Source of the DNA: Fibrobacter sp. UBA4297
Lineage (GTDB): Bacteria > Fibrobacterota > Fibrobacteria > Fibrobacterales > Fibrobacteraceae
Length of the DNA: 64,000 nucleotides
Direction: 5' to 3'
NCBI RefSeq assembly: GCF_002394865.1
Contig: NZ_DGUZ01000017.1
Coordinates: 62,001-126,000, forward strand
Of the stretch, positions 1-8,061 are shown piece by piece (within the stretch, counting starts at the first letter, position 1; each line of letters opens with the position of its first letter). The notes under the pieces were generated by a model. That model was not told where the DNA came from. It saw only the letters and a program-made list of their open reading frames with translations, and searched no databases. A program made the translations under genes and the position numbers.

Positions 1-36
1 GAATTAATAAAATGATTAATATTAGATGAGGTCATT

Positions 37-198
37 ATGAAATGTTCAAAATGTGGAGAGACGATTAATCCGGGTGAAACTTATCTCTACTGTGCGGAAC
101 ATAGAGATGTTCATGTATGTGAAAAATGTGGCGATAGAATGCAACGAGCATGCCCTTATGACAAAGATCCTTTAGATGTAGATACGGTTCCATTTTAG
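37..198 (+). CDS. small zinc-ribbon protein, unknown function
   Basis: Unrecognised 53-residue protein. Cysteines sit as CxxC (residues 3/6), CxxH (19/22) and CxxC (28/31) plus Cys39, the spacing of a small zinc ribbon; the tail is acidic. GAGG at 28-31, five bases before the ATG, fixes the start. It lies 52 bp upstream of a membrane-protein gene on the same strand and could be cotranscribed with it. Zinc binding is inferred from spacing only; no function is claimed. Confidence 0.6.
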   Translation: MKCSKCGETINPGETYLYCAEHRDVHVCEKCGDRMQRACPYDKDPLDVDTVPF

Positions 199-250
199 TG
201 AATGAATATAACAAGGAAATAAAGAACAATAAGCAATTTAAGGGAATCCT

Positions 251-1426
251 ATGATAAAACTTAAAAAAGAACAAGAACAGAAAATTGCCGAAATCAAGGA
301 TTTGATGGCTCAGAAAAATAGTGCGTCTATTCTTGAATGTACCAATGATTTTTTACAAAATGAAGAAATCAAGCAAGAAGTCATAAAGTCTTTTGACGGA
401 AAACTTGCGAATTTCTATTGGGTGATGGCTCAAATGTTTCCTGAAAATGCTTCCGATTTTAGAGCGATGGCGCAGGCCGATCTTCACGAGCATTATTGGA
501 ATGAAAAAATTACTCCAGAGGAATGGAATGAACTTACGCCTGCAAAACAGCAAGAGTGGATGGAACAAAAAGACATCCGTTCTCAAAAAAGATATGCCGT
601 AGCTGCAATTGTTGTGGAAGTTTTGGTGGCTTTGGTATTTTTCATGGCTGCGCAGGATAATAAGGAATGGGGAACTGTACTTTCTGTTGTAGTAGGAGTG
701 GTTGCTGCGGCTCTCATTGCTGTTACTGTGATATACAGAAAAATCTTGACAAGAATTTTAAGACCTCTCCTGTATGGATTTATGTTGGGCGTTTTTGTAT
801 CCTTGATACCGGTTATCGCTTTTTCTCCGAAAATCGCTCTTTTTAACATAACTGATTCGACGGTGTGTGTTTGGATTTCTTTTATATTGAGTATTGCTCT
901 TATGAGCGTTCTGGAATTCAAAGGGATTCTTAGACAGCCTTTTATTGTAAGACACAAAAAGTGGTTTTTGAAGACGAAAGCCCAAATAGAAGGTAAAATT
1001 GACGAGCATGGTGAAAAAGCTTTGTATGTTGTAGTCGTCTTTGTTAAGGTTGTTCTATTTATAGGAAAAATTATAAAGGGTATTTTTTCGTGTTTGGGGG
1101 CCGCTGCAGAGGGAATGGCTGAAGCTACTGAAAATGTCAATAGAAGTTTTGGCCTGCCAACGGAGTTTAACCCTAAAAGTAAAGCTAAAAAGAGTGGGAC
1201 TAAAAAAGTAATTGGAACCGCGTATCAAGATGGAGATTGGATTTATGTTTGTGATGAAAATGGCGCAACATTATTTAAAGAAGGAGGATCACCGCATTAT
1301 AGATTAGTTGGTTATACAAGTTCTTCTGTAACAATTGACGATACTTTTTGGTCTGATCATATTGAGAGACATATCTATGATGCTTACGATAATGAATTAT
1401 CTCGTTTTAATATTTCTAAAAGATAA
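251..1426 (+). CDS. multi-pass membrane protein, unknown
   Basis: 391 residues, not recognised. The first 110 residues are soluble, charged and probably helical. Hydrophobic segments follow at about 115-134, 141-162, 172-192 and 204-222, with a fifth at about 257-278. The last 80 residues are soluble, ending in a segment rich in aromatic and acidic residues. AGGG seven bases before the ATG supports the start. A secreted-protein gene follows after 11 bp, suggesting an operon. The architecture suggests an inner-membrane protein with both ends in the same or opposite compartments; no family or function can be assigned. Confidence 0.7.
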   Translation: MIKLKKEQEQKIAEIKDLMAQKNSASILECTNDFLQNEEIKQEVIKSFDGKLANFYWVMAQMFPENASDFRAMAQADLHEHYWNEKITPEEWNELTPAKQQEWMEQKDIRSQKRYAVAAIVVEVLVALVFFMAAQDNKEWGTVLSVVVGVVAAALIAVTVIYRKILTRILRPLLYGFMLGVFVSLIPVIAFSPKIALFNITDSTVCVWISFILSIALMSVLEFKGILRQPFIVRHKKWFLKTKAQIEGKIDEHGEKALYVVVVFVKVVLFIGKIIKGIFSCLGAAAEGMAEATENVNRSFGLPTEFNPKSKAKKSGTKKVIGTAYQDGDWIYVCDENGATLFKEGGSPHYRLVGYTSSSVTIDDTFWSDHIERHIYDAYDNELSRFNISKR

Positions 1427-1437
1427 AGTTTAAAAAA

Positions 1438-2028
1438 ATGTTTTTGTTTATCTTGTGCTTGATACTTTTTACAGGTTCTTCGCTAAGTATGGCGCAGAAC
1501 TTTCGCAAGCCTACTTATCCGAAGTATGACTATACTTATTCCACTAGTGGAGACCCGTTTGCTTACTATGCAGATGATGTAAATGCAATAGAAGTGAACG
1601 GGACCACTTTGTGTGAATACCCTTTAAAAAATGGCAAAAATCTCACCTATTTAGGAAGGACTTTTGACACTGAATTTGGAGAACTCTGTCCTCCGCTTGG
1701 GATTGCTTTCTTGACTAGTTGGCAACCTTACACAAAACAGGGCTATAGCGAAATTTGGGTGTGTGCATATGGCAAAGGTTCCCATAATGGGTATTCTTTT
1801 CGCTTTATGAAGTCCTTTTGCCCCGATGCCATTGTTTCAAAAATAGGTCTCGGAGGGTGGATTGAAGAAATCATCTTTGGCAAGGAATTCGATGCTGCAG
1901 ATTTCCCTGATGTTCCTGCTGTTGGTACATGGTATAACTTAAATACGCTTGAAAATAATCCAAAATTTGCAGAAAGAGTCAAATATCGAGCTGCTCGGGG
2001 TTTGATTTTTAAGGCTGGTGAACCGTAG
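1438..2028 (+). CDS. secreted protein, unknown
   Basis: 196 residues with a clear signal peptide: hydrophobic core at residues 2-15 and a likely cut after SMA at about residue 19. The mature part is rich in aromatic residues and glycine and has four cysteines that could form disulfides. No family is recognised. It starts 11 bp after the membrane-protein gene and has no Shine-Dalgarno sequence of its own, so translation may be coupled. A 16-bp palindrome (CGCACATATATGTGCG, 2047-2062) follows the stop codon. Confidence 0.65.
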   Translation: MFLFILCLILFTGSSLSMAQNFRKPTYPKYDYTYSTSGDPFAYYADDVNAIEVNGTTLCEYPLKNGKNLTYLGRTFDTEFGELCPPLGIAFLTSWQPYTKQGYSEIWVCAYGKGSHNGYSFRFMKSFCPDAIVSKIGLGGWIEEIIFGKEFDAADFPDVPAVGTWYNLNTLENNPKFAERVKYRAARGLIFKAGEP

Positions 2029-2092
2029 CCTTGCAATATAGCCCGACGCACATATATGTGCGGGAACGCCCTCAAAGAAAATTATGAAAACA

Positions 2093-2119
2093 GCAGGCCG
2101 CGCGAACGACCTGCTTTTT
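2093..2119 (+). terminator. hairpin terminator, copy 1 of a flanking direct repeat
   Basis: GCAGG pairs with CCTGC across a 12-base loop and runs into TTTTT. The same sequence recurs almost exactly at 3551-3577 on the far side of the Rpn nuclease gene. This copy would end transcription of the 37-2028 genes. Confidence 0.7.
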
Positions 2120-2157
2120 CTATTTATTCCGTTAAAATCTGCCAAAACTTCGGCCCC

Positions 2158-2186
2158 TTGCACGCAAAGTTTTGAAATGGTATATT
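2158..2186 (+). promoter_or_regulatory. sigma-70-like promoter of the Rpn nuclease leader
   Basis: TTGCAC at 2158-2163, a 17-base spacer, and TATATT at 2181-2186. Transcription would start near 2193, giving a leader of about 330 bases before the nuclease ATG at 2526. Confidence 0.6.
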
Positions 2187-2525
2187 CATGGTATTGATAG
2201 CATCTCGTCCTGCTGACAGCGTATTCGATCCGGGCAGGTTGTTTCACTATCTGCTTGACGCCGACCTCCCTTTGTTTCGCTTGGCAGGCGAAAATATTCG
2301 AGGCAGCATACACCCTATGGGGAAACTGGCCCCCTGGCGATTAACGTAGAGCACCGTCTGTCATAAGAAAAATGTGGTAGACGTAAAGCCTTGTCGTTAA
2401 AGGTTTGCGAACGATAGCCTTGTGGCGATCGCTGTGTTCTGCTGTCGTTGTTGAGGTTCTAGTTTGCAAATCACAACTGTTTAACCATTCAAAAAGGACA
2501 TCCCGTTTGGCGGGATGAATCAAAT
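2187..2525 (+). other. long leader region of the Rpn gene
   Basis: No convincing gene in this stretch (the only ORF, 2188-2349, has no ribosome site or family signal). It lies between a good promoter and the nuclease start, so it should be transcribed as a leader. A perfect hairpin, CATCCCG (2499-2505) with CGGGATG (2511-2517), separates an AAAAAGGA ribosome site (2491-2498) from the ATG at 2526. A GGGG/CCCC hairpin lies near 2319-2333. Confidence 0.45.
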
Positions 2526-3521
2526 ATGGATTGTTCTCAGCACTATAAAATGCTTAAGGATATGGAAAAGGATCCGAAGAACCTTGCCAAATATCAAAAA
2601 ATGTACAAGTACGCTTATCTTTTGAGTGATGGCGTTTTCAAGATTGTATTCACGGAGGAAAAGTCACATTCGCTTCTCATTTCGCTGTTGAATGCGATGC
2701 TTGACTTGCATGGTGGCGATGCCATCGGGGAAATTTCGCTGGAAATGCAGGAATTCCCGGGTATTTTCAATAAGAAAAACTGTATTGTCGATATCATTGG
2801 TACGACCAATGCAGGCGAAAAGGTTCTTGTTGAAATTCAACAGCAGAAGGACAAGTTTTTCAAGGATCGCGTGGAATACTATGTATCACGTGTTATTGAA
2901 AATCAGGTCCATAAGAGCGAAAAATTTGAATTGCCGCATATCTATTTTCTTGGACTTCTGGATTTTGAACTTTTCCCGGAAGAAGAACATGAATACATCC
3001 ATCATGTCGATGAAATGTGTCATGGCAAGAAGTTCTTCCCGAAGGTTCAGAAGGTTTTCGTGGAAATCGAAAAGTTTTTCAAGCTCGAAAAGTTGGGATT
3101 TACCAAGGATGACGAATCTGATGCTGCTCAGTGGCTCCGTGCTATCAGGGTTGTTATCAAGGAAGAACCTGCTCCTGAAAAAATTATGCAGAATGAAACG
3201 TTTAGGCGGTTGCTTGAATCGGTGAAATTGATTAATTTTGCAGAAGAGCTTTTCAACTGCGAGGTAAAGAAAATGACGGATGTGATGGCTGAACGCGAAA
3301 ACGCTTTTGCTGAAGGCAAGGAAGAAGGTTTTGCCGAAGGCAAGGAAGAAGGTTTTGCCGAAGGCAGGGCGGAAGGCTTTGCTGAAGGGGCTTCTGCCGA
3401 GCGGACGAAAGCGGATCAGGAAAAACGCCAAATGGCGAAAAGTCTCAAGGAACAGAATGTCGATGTTTCTATAATCGCTAAATCAACAGGTTTTTCCGAA
3501 GAGGAAATTCTCAGTTTATAG
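2526..3521 (+). CDS. Rpn-family PD-(D/E)XK nuclease (recombination-promoting / transposase-like)
   Basis: 331 residues. The N-terminal 230 residues match the Rpn/YhgA nuclease family: the active-site pattern is Asp89, then Glu103-x-Gln105 in a VEIQQQ strand. Known members cut DNA and promote RecA-independent recombination; many are labelled PD-(D/E)XK transposases although no terminal inverted repeats are seen here. Residues about 260-288 are an 8-residue EG-rich repeat (FAEGKEEG type), and the C-terminus has a short helix-turn-helix-like segment. The ribosome site is separated from the start by a hairpin, and near-identical terminator repeats flank the unit, so it may have moved as a cassette. 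Confidence 0.85.
   Translation: MDCSQHYKMLKDMEKDPKNLAKYQKMYKYAYLLSDGVFKIVFTEEKSHSLLISLLNAMLDLHGGDAIGEISLEMQEFPGIFNKKNCIVDIIGTTNAGEKVLVEIQQQKDKFFKDRVEYYVSRVIENQVHKSEKFELPHIYFLGLLDFELFPEEEHEYIHHVDEMCHGKKFFPKVQKVFVEIEKFFKLEKLGFTKDDESDAAQWLRAIRVVIKEEPAPEKIMQNETFRRLLESVKLINFAEELFNCEVKKMTDVMAERENAFAEGKEEGFAEGKEEGFAEGRAEGFAEGASAERTKADQEKRQMAKSLKEQNVDVSIIAKSTGFSEEEILSL
3303..3389 (+). repeat. 24-bp coding tandem repeat in the Rpn gene
   Basis: About 3.5 copies of a 24-bp unit encode FAEGKEEG-type octads. The first two copies are identical at DNA level; later ones carry Arg and Ala changes. Because the unit is a multiple of three, copy number can change without frameshift. Confidence 0.75.
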
Positions 3522-3550
3522 CTGAAATTCAGTTTTAAGAATGCAAAAAA

Positions 3551-3577
3551 GCAGGCCGTGCGAACGACCTGCTTTTC
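3551..3577 (+). terminator. hairpin terminator, copy 2 of the flanking direct repeat
   Basis: Same GCAGG/CCTGC hairpin with T-run as at 2093-2119, differing by one base in the stem-loop. It follows the Rpn gene by 29 bp. A second short direct repeat, CGAAAATGCAAAAT, lies just downstream at 3591-3604 and 3624-3637. Confidence 0.75.
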
Positions 3578-3710
3578 TTGTCGTTTTTCACGAAAATGCA
3601 AAATCTTTTTATTTGTTTTTTCCCGAAAATGCAAAATGTTTGAATCTTGCCTCGTAACTCGAATAGTTTTGCCGGATCTACTAAATAATTTTTGACGTTT
3701 CGTGAATAAA

Positions 3711-3740
3711 AAAGGGACAGGTTGAAGTAACCTGTCCTTT
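3711..3740 (-). terminator. terminator of the AGCS symporter gene
   Basis: A nine-base perfect stem (GGACAGGTT 3715-3723 with AACCTGTCC 3729-3737) and a five-base loop. On the minus strand it is followed by a T-run, so it ends the symporter transcript; it may also work in the other direction. Confidence 0.75.
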
Positions 3741-3762
3741 GTGCGTGTGTATACAGCTATTT

Positions 3763-5196
3763 TTACAGCTTCTGTCCTGGATTCCAGTAGTCGGTGGGCT
3801 GCTCGACGCCGCATTCTTTTGCGATGTAGACGGGTTCGAGGCCTTTCTTCTTTTGGTCGGTGTAGTTTTTGAGGGCCTTGATGGCGATTGGCGAGAGTAT
3901 CAAGATGACGGGGATGTTCACGAGGACCATGAGGCCTTGGCAAAGGTCTGCGCTGTCCCAGGCAAACGATGCGCTGGAGGTGGCGCCTAAGAAGACGATG
4001 GCGGTCGCGATGGTCTTGAATACGTTGCGGATTTTCTTGGTGGGGCGTCTGTTCAAGATGAAGCGGAGGCAGCCTTCGGTGTAGTAGTAGTTTCCGATGA
4101 GCGTGGTGTAGCCAAAGAGGCACATGGAGAATGTGATGAAGATGGCGCCGTTGCTGCCGAGAACGGAGGCGAGAGACTTTTGTACGTAAATGATTCCCGA
4201 AATGTCCTTGCTGGGCTCGATGTTGGTCGAGAGGCACATGAGGGCTGTGGCGGAGCAGATGAGGAGCGTGTCGATGAATACGGAGAGCGATTGCACGAGG
4301 CCTTGCTTGACGGGGTGCGAAACGCTTGCACTTGCACTTGCGTTCGGGGCAGAACCCATACCTGCTTCGTTGGAGTAGAGGCCGCGCTTGATGCCGTACA
4401 TGATGCAGCTTCCGGCGAAGCCGCCAAATCCAGCGTCAAAAGAAAATGCGTTTTTGAAAATCGTGCCGAACATGGCAGGAACATTCGAGATGTTGTAGAT
4501 GATAATGCCGAAGGCGACGATGACGTAGATAGTTCCCATGAAGGGGACTAGGTAACTTGTGATGGTGGAGATTTTCTTGGCACCTTCCCAGATGCAAAAT
4601 GCGAAGAGGGCGGCTAAAATGAATCCGACGATGAACGGTGTCGATGCTTTGTCGTAGAATTTGTATCCGGTAAGGGAGTCTTGAATGTTGTACGAAGCGA
4701 GCAGGTTGTAGCCCACGATGTAGGTGAGGAGCACAAAGCCTGAGAAGAGAACGCCTAGCCAGCGTTTGCCGAGTGCAGTATGGATGTAATAGGACGGTCC
4801 GCCGTAGGAGTGCCCTGATTCGTCATCATGGCGTTTGTAAATCTGGGCGAGGGTAGATTCTACGAATGCGGAGGCTGCGCCGAGGATGGCGATGACCCAC
4901 ATCCAGAAAATGGCGCCTGGACCACCGAGGCAAATAGCGGATGAAACACCGACGATGTTTCCGGTGCCCACGCGGGAGGCGGTCGAGACCATCAAGGCTC
5001 CAAATGACGAAATGCCGTGCTTGTGCAAAGGCTTTTCGCGGGTAACGCGGAATGTTTCAATCAGGTAGCGGATTTGCGGAAATCCCAAACGGACTGAAAG
5101 GAATACCCCAGCAACAATCAAAAACAGCGGGACAATGTAGAAATCATACAGGGCGGTGTTAAGCGCCGAAACAACGGGATGTAAGGGGTTGACCAT
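3763..5196 (-). CDS. sodium:alanine/glycine symporter, AGCS family
   Basis: 477 residues, the usual length for alanine or glycine:cation symporters that bring small amino acids across the inner membrane with sodium. The family signature is visible near residues 75-95 (TASRVGTGNIVGVSSAI), followed by the conserved segment with FVESTLAQIYK and a GGPSYYI motif. About 10-11 hydrophobic segments are spread over the protein. AGGAG nine bases before the ATG supports the start. It diverges from the aminotransferase gene across 50 bp. Substrate specificity cannot be read from sequence. Confidence 0.92.
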   Translation of the reverse strand: MVNPLHPVVSALNTALYDFYIVPLFLIVAGVFLSVRLGFPQIRYLIETFRVTREKPLHKHGISSFGALMVSTASRVGTGNIVGVSSAICLGGPGAIFWMWVIAILGAASAFVESTLAQIYKRHDDESGHSYGGPSYYIHTALGKRWLGVLFSGFVLLTYIVGYNLLASYNIQDSLTGYKFYDKASTPFIVGFILAALFAFCIWEGAKKISTITSYLVPFMGTIYVIVAFGIIIYNISNVPAMFGTIFKNAFSFDAGFGGFAGSCIMYGIKRGLYSNEAGMGSAPNASASASVSHPVKQGLVQSLSVFIDTLLICSATALMCLSTNIEPSKDISGIIYVQKSLASVLGSNGAIFITFSMCLFGYTTLIGNYYYTEGCLRFILNRRPTKKIRNVFKTIATAIVFLGATSSASFAWDSADLCQGLMVLVNIPVILILSPIAIKALKNYTDQKKKGLEPVYIAKECGVEQPTDYWNPGQKL

Positions 5197-5246
5197 AGAA
5201 TTCTCCTATTGGATAAATAGTAGAAAAATTTTTAAATTTCCCCGCC

Positions 5247-6455
5247 ATGCAACCGTTAAGTAAACGCACTGAAACTTTTACCGATTCCGTTATCCGCCGA
5301 ATGACCCGTATTGCCAATGCTTGCGGGGCTATTAACCTGTCGCAGGGATTCCCTGATTTTGACCCGCCTGAGGCGCTCACGAAGCGTCTTTCGGAAGTGG
5401 CTTTGACGGGTCCGCACCAGTATGCGATTACGTTTGGCGCGCAGAATTTCCGCGAGGCGCTGAGCGATAAGCAGTTCCATTTTAGCGGGCTGCGTTATGA
5501 TCCGCAAAAAGAGATTGTGATTACGTGCGGTAGTACCGAAGCGATGATGGCTTCGATGATGTCGGTCTGCAATCCGGGCGATAAGGTGGTTTTGTTCTCG
5601 CCGTTTTACGAGAACTATTCAGCGGATACGATTCTTTGCGGGTCGACTCCTGTCTATGTGCCGCTTTCGCCTGTTGACTTGAGCTTTGATGCGAATGTGC
5701 TCGAAAGCGCGATGTCACAGCCGGGCGTGAAAGCGCTTGTGCTTTGCAATCCGGCAAATCCGAGCGGTAAGGTCTTTACGCACGAAGAACTTTCGATTAT
5801 TGCATCGCTTGCGGTCAAGTATGATTTGTATGTGATTACGGATGAAGTCTATGAGCATATTATTTTCGCTCCGCATCGCCATACTTACATCGCTACGCTC
5901 CCGGGAATGTTCGAACGCACGATTGAATGTAGCAGCTTGAGCAAGACCTATTCGATTACGGGCTGGCGCTTGGGTTATGTACTTGCGGCAGAACCGGTTA
6001 TGGAACGCATCAAGAAGGTTCATGACTTTTTGACGGTGGGTGCTGCGGCTCCGTTGATGGAAGCGGCTGTGACGGCGCTTCGTTTTGACGATTCGTATTA
6101 TGCGGGCTTGCAAGCGCATTACACGCACATGAAGGATGTGTTTACAAGCGGACTCCGCAATCTCGGTTTGCGTTTTACAGAACCGCAGGGTGCTTACTTT
6201 GTGCTGATTAATATTTCGGAATTCGGATACGGTCGCCGCGAATCTTGTAGTTGTGTTAAATCAGCGGCTGGCACATTGCCCGATGAACAATTCTGCATTG
6301 ATATGGCGCAGAAGGTGGGCGTGGCGGCAGTACCTGGCTCAAGTTTTTTCCGCGAACCGGTGGATCACCTTGTTCGTTTGCATTTCGCGAAGAAAGATGA
6401 AACGCTTTACGAAGCACTCAATCGCTTGGAAAATTTGAAAAAGTTGAAACGATAG
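5247..6455 (+). CDS. PLP-dependent class I/II aminotransferase
   Basis: 402 residues, fold-type I aminotransferase. The PLP lysine is Lys233 in SLSKTYSITGWRLGY; NPANPSGK (about 168-175) and the DEVYE motif (about 199-203) are the conserved cofactor-binding blocks. The N-terminal LSQGFPDFDPP resembles methionine/kynurenine-type aminotransferases, so a 2-oxoacid transaminase role in amino-acid metabolism is likely; the substrate is unknown. A TAAATT -10 box (5233-5238) ends eight bases before the ATG and there is no ribosome site, so the mRNA is probably leaderless. A short serine/cysteine-rich insert lies near residues 330-345. Confidence 0.9.
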   Translation: MQPLSKRTETFTDSVIRRMTRIANACGAINLSQGFPDFDPPEALTKRLSEVALTGPHQYAITFGAQNFREALSDKQFHFSGLRYDPQKEIVITCGSTEAMMASMMSVCNPGDKVVLFSPFYENYSADTILCGSTPVYVPLSPVDLSFDANVLESAMSQPGVKALVLCNPANPSGKVFTHEELSIIASLAVKYDLYVITDEVYEHIIFAPHRHTYIATLPGMFERTIECSSLSKTYSITGWRLGYVLAAEPVMERIKKVHDFLTVGAAAPLMEAAVTALRFDDSYYAGLQAHYTHMKDVFTSGLRNLGLRFTEPQGAYFVLINISEFGYGRRESCSCVKSAAGTLPDEQFCIDMAQKVGVAAVPGSSFFREPVDHLVRLHFAKKDETLYEALNRLENLKKLKR

Positions 6456-6617
6456 CTTGTGTGAATTAATTTGTAATTGAAAGGTGTGGCGAAATGCTGC
6501 TCCTTTTTTAGTTATAAATAAATTGTATCATCAGTAATGAAATAATAGTATTGGACAAAAGCCTCCGCAGAATCTATCATTGTGCCTACAAAAATCAACT
6601 TAACAACGGAGGAATCA

Positions 6618-8012
6618 ATGAATATCTTTAAAAACCATACGAAACTTTCGACTATTATTTTAGCATCGCTCCTTTCTCTTTCTGCATGTTCTGATGACGA
6701 TTCAAATTCTGTCGCTCCATCAACCTCTGAAGAACATGAACATCATGCTACGGATGAACACTCCGGTTCTAGCGAAACGCATTCCGGTGCTGCCGATGAA
6801 CATTCTGGTCATGCTACGGAATCTGGTGACCACAAATCAGCATCAAGCGGCTTGACACTTGGCAATGAAAATATTAAAGATGGCATCATCTTCTTGCAGG
6901 ATACGACGATTGAAGGCGTGTTGACGGTGAATACGTCGACGCCGGGCGCAACAGTGCTTAAAAACGTCAAGGTCACGGGCAATTTGCTAATCAAGCGCTC
7001 GGGCCGTGTTGATTTTTCAGGGAGCGCGGACGTTGTTCATGTGGGTAGCAGCAATACGGATGTCTACGCTTTTGAAGACAACGCAAAGGTGAATGGTCAT
7101 CATTTTATGGGCAAGAACAATACCTTTACGACCAAGAGATTCTCGGATTATCAGGAAGTGGATTGGACCGAAAAGGCGACTCACCTGTCTACGGGAATTC
7201 ATTTATCTTACACGGTCACGGGTGACGAAAAGGGCACTCCTGTCATTTTGATCCACGGCCTTACGGATGGTCGTGTTTCGTGGTCGCAGGTGGCGCCGGC
7301 GCTTGCAAAGAAGGGCTATCGCGTTTATGTTCCGGAACTCCGCGGCAACGGAAAGACGGATAAGCCTATTGAAGAATCCGCTTATGCGGTCAAGGAATTG
7401 ACGAATGATATCGCAGCCTTTATTGATAAACTTGAACTGAAGAAGCCGCATATTGTTGGTCATTCTCTAGGCGCGTTTGTGGCGCAGGAACTCTCTATTT
7501 TGCATGCCGATAAAATTGCATCCATTACATTGATTGGCTCGGGCGCAGCAATCGATGAATCGAATGCCACGATTGATTGGCTTGTGAACGGTACTGGCGA
7601 CAAGTCTTTTGATGGAATTTTTGCTTACGATTCCACGCAGAAACTTCCTGAATCCTTCATTGAAAAGTGGGGCGAAAATACGAATTCCGATGAAGAATTC
7701 CAAGCGGCGAACTTGGAACATTTAAAACAAGTTCCTTACTATGCATGGAAATTCCTCGTCAAGAATTTGTTGAAGATTGATAATTCGAATCGTCTTTCTT
7801 CGATTAAATCGGATGTCCAGATTATCTGGGGTACAAAGGACGCTATATTCGATAAAAAGTCGCAGGAAACGTTGCAGGATGGCCTTTCTAAGGCAAAGAA
7901 AGTCGTGTTCCGTGAAGTCAAAGATGCGGACCATAATACACATTGGGGTTCCAAAGCCGCTGTAGAAACGGTAACGGACTATATCGACAACTTTATCAAG
8001 GGCGACAAGTAA
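6618..8012 (+). CDS. lipoprotein with His-rich linker and alpha/beta-hydrolase domain
   Basis: 464 residues from the ATG preceded by GGAGG; an in-frame GTG 36 bases earlier is less likely. The lipobox LSAC gives Cys24. Residues 39-73 hold a His/Asp/Glu-rich linker (HEHH, DEHSG repeats) of the kind that binds metal ions. Residues about 88-175 look like short beta-helix strands. The rest is an alpha/beta hydrolase: LIHG loop at 212-215, nucleophile Ser283 in GHSLG, late Asp in WGTKD and a His near 439. It is probably anchored in the envelope. First gene of a three-gene cassette. Substrate unknown. Confidence 0.85.
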   Translation: MNIFKNHTKLSTIILASLLSLSACSDDDSNSVAPSTSEEHEHHATDEHSGSSETHSGAADEHSGHATESGDHKSASSGLTLGNENIKDGIIFLQDTTIEGVLTVNTSTPGATVLKNVKVTGNLLIKRSGRVDFSGSADVVHVGSSNTDVYAFEDNAKVNGHHFMGKNNTFTTKRFSDYQEVDWTEKATHLSTGIHLSYTVTGDEKGTPVILIHGLTDGRVSWSQVAPALAKKGYRVYVPELRGNGKTDKPIEESAYAVKELTNDIAAFIDKLELKKPHIVGHSLGAFVAQELSILHADKIASITLIGSGAAIDESNATIDWLVNGTGDKSFDGIFAYDSTQKLPESFIEKWGENTNSDEEFQAANLEHLKQVPYYAWKFLVKNLLKIDNSNRLSSIKSDVQIIWGTKDAIFDKKSQETLQDGLSKAKKVVFREVKDADHNTHWGSKAAVETVTDYIDNFIKGDK

Positions 8013-8028
8013 TTAATCATTATGGGGA

Positions 8029-8060
8029 GGAGCGTCTGTAAAAAGGATGCTCCTTTGTTT
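8029..8060 (+). terminator. hairpin terminator/attenuator between hydrolase and barrel genes
   Basis: GGAGCGTC (8029-8036) pairs with GATGCTCC (8046-8053), then TTTGTTTT. The next gene's ATG (8062) follows directly, so downstream expression would need read-through or anti-termination. Confidence 0.55.
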
Positions 8061-8061
8061 T

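Noticed and set aside
2188..2349. 53-codon ORF in the Rpn leader
   Set aside because: It starts one base after the -10 box, upstream of the expected transcription start, has no ribosome site and resembles no family.
2526..3521. Rpn gene as an insertion sequence
   Set aside because: The family is sometimes called transposase, but no terminal inverted repeats or target duplication are visible; only terminator-type direct repeats flank it.
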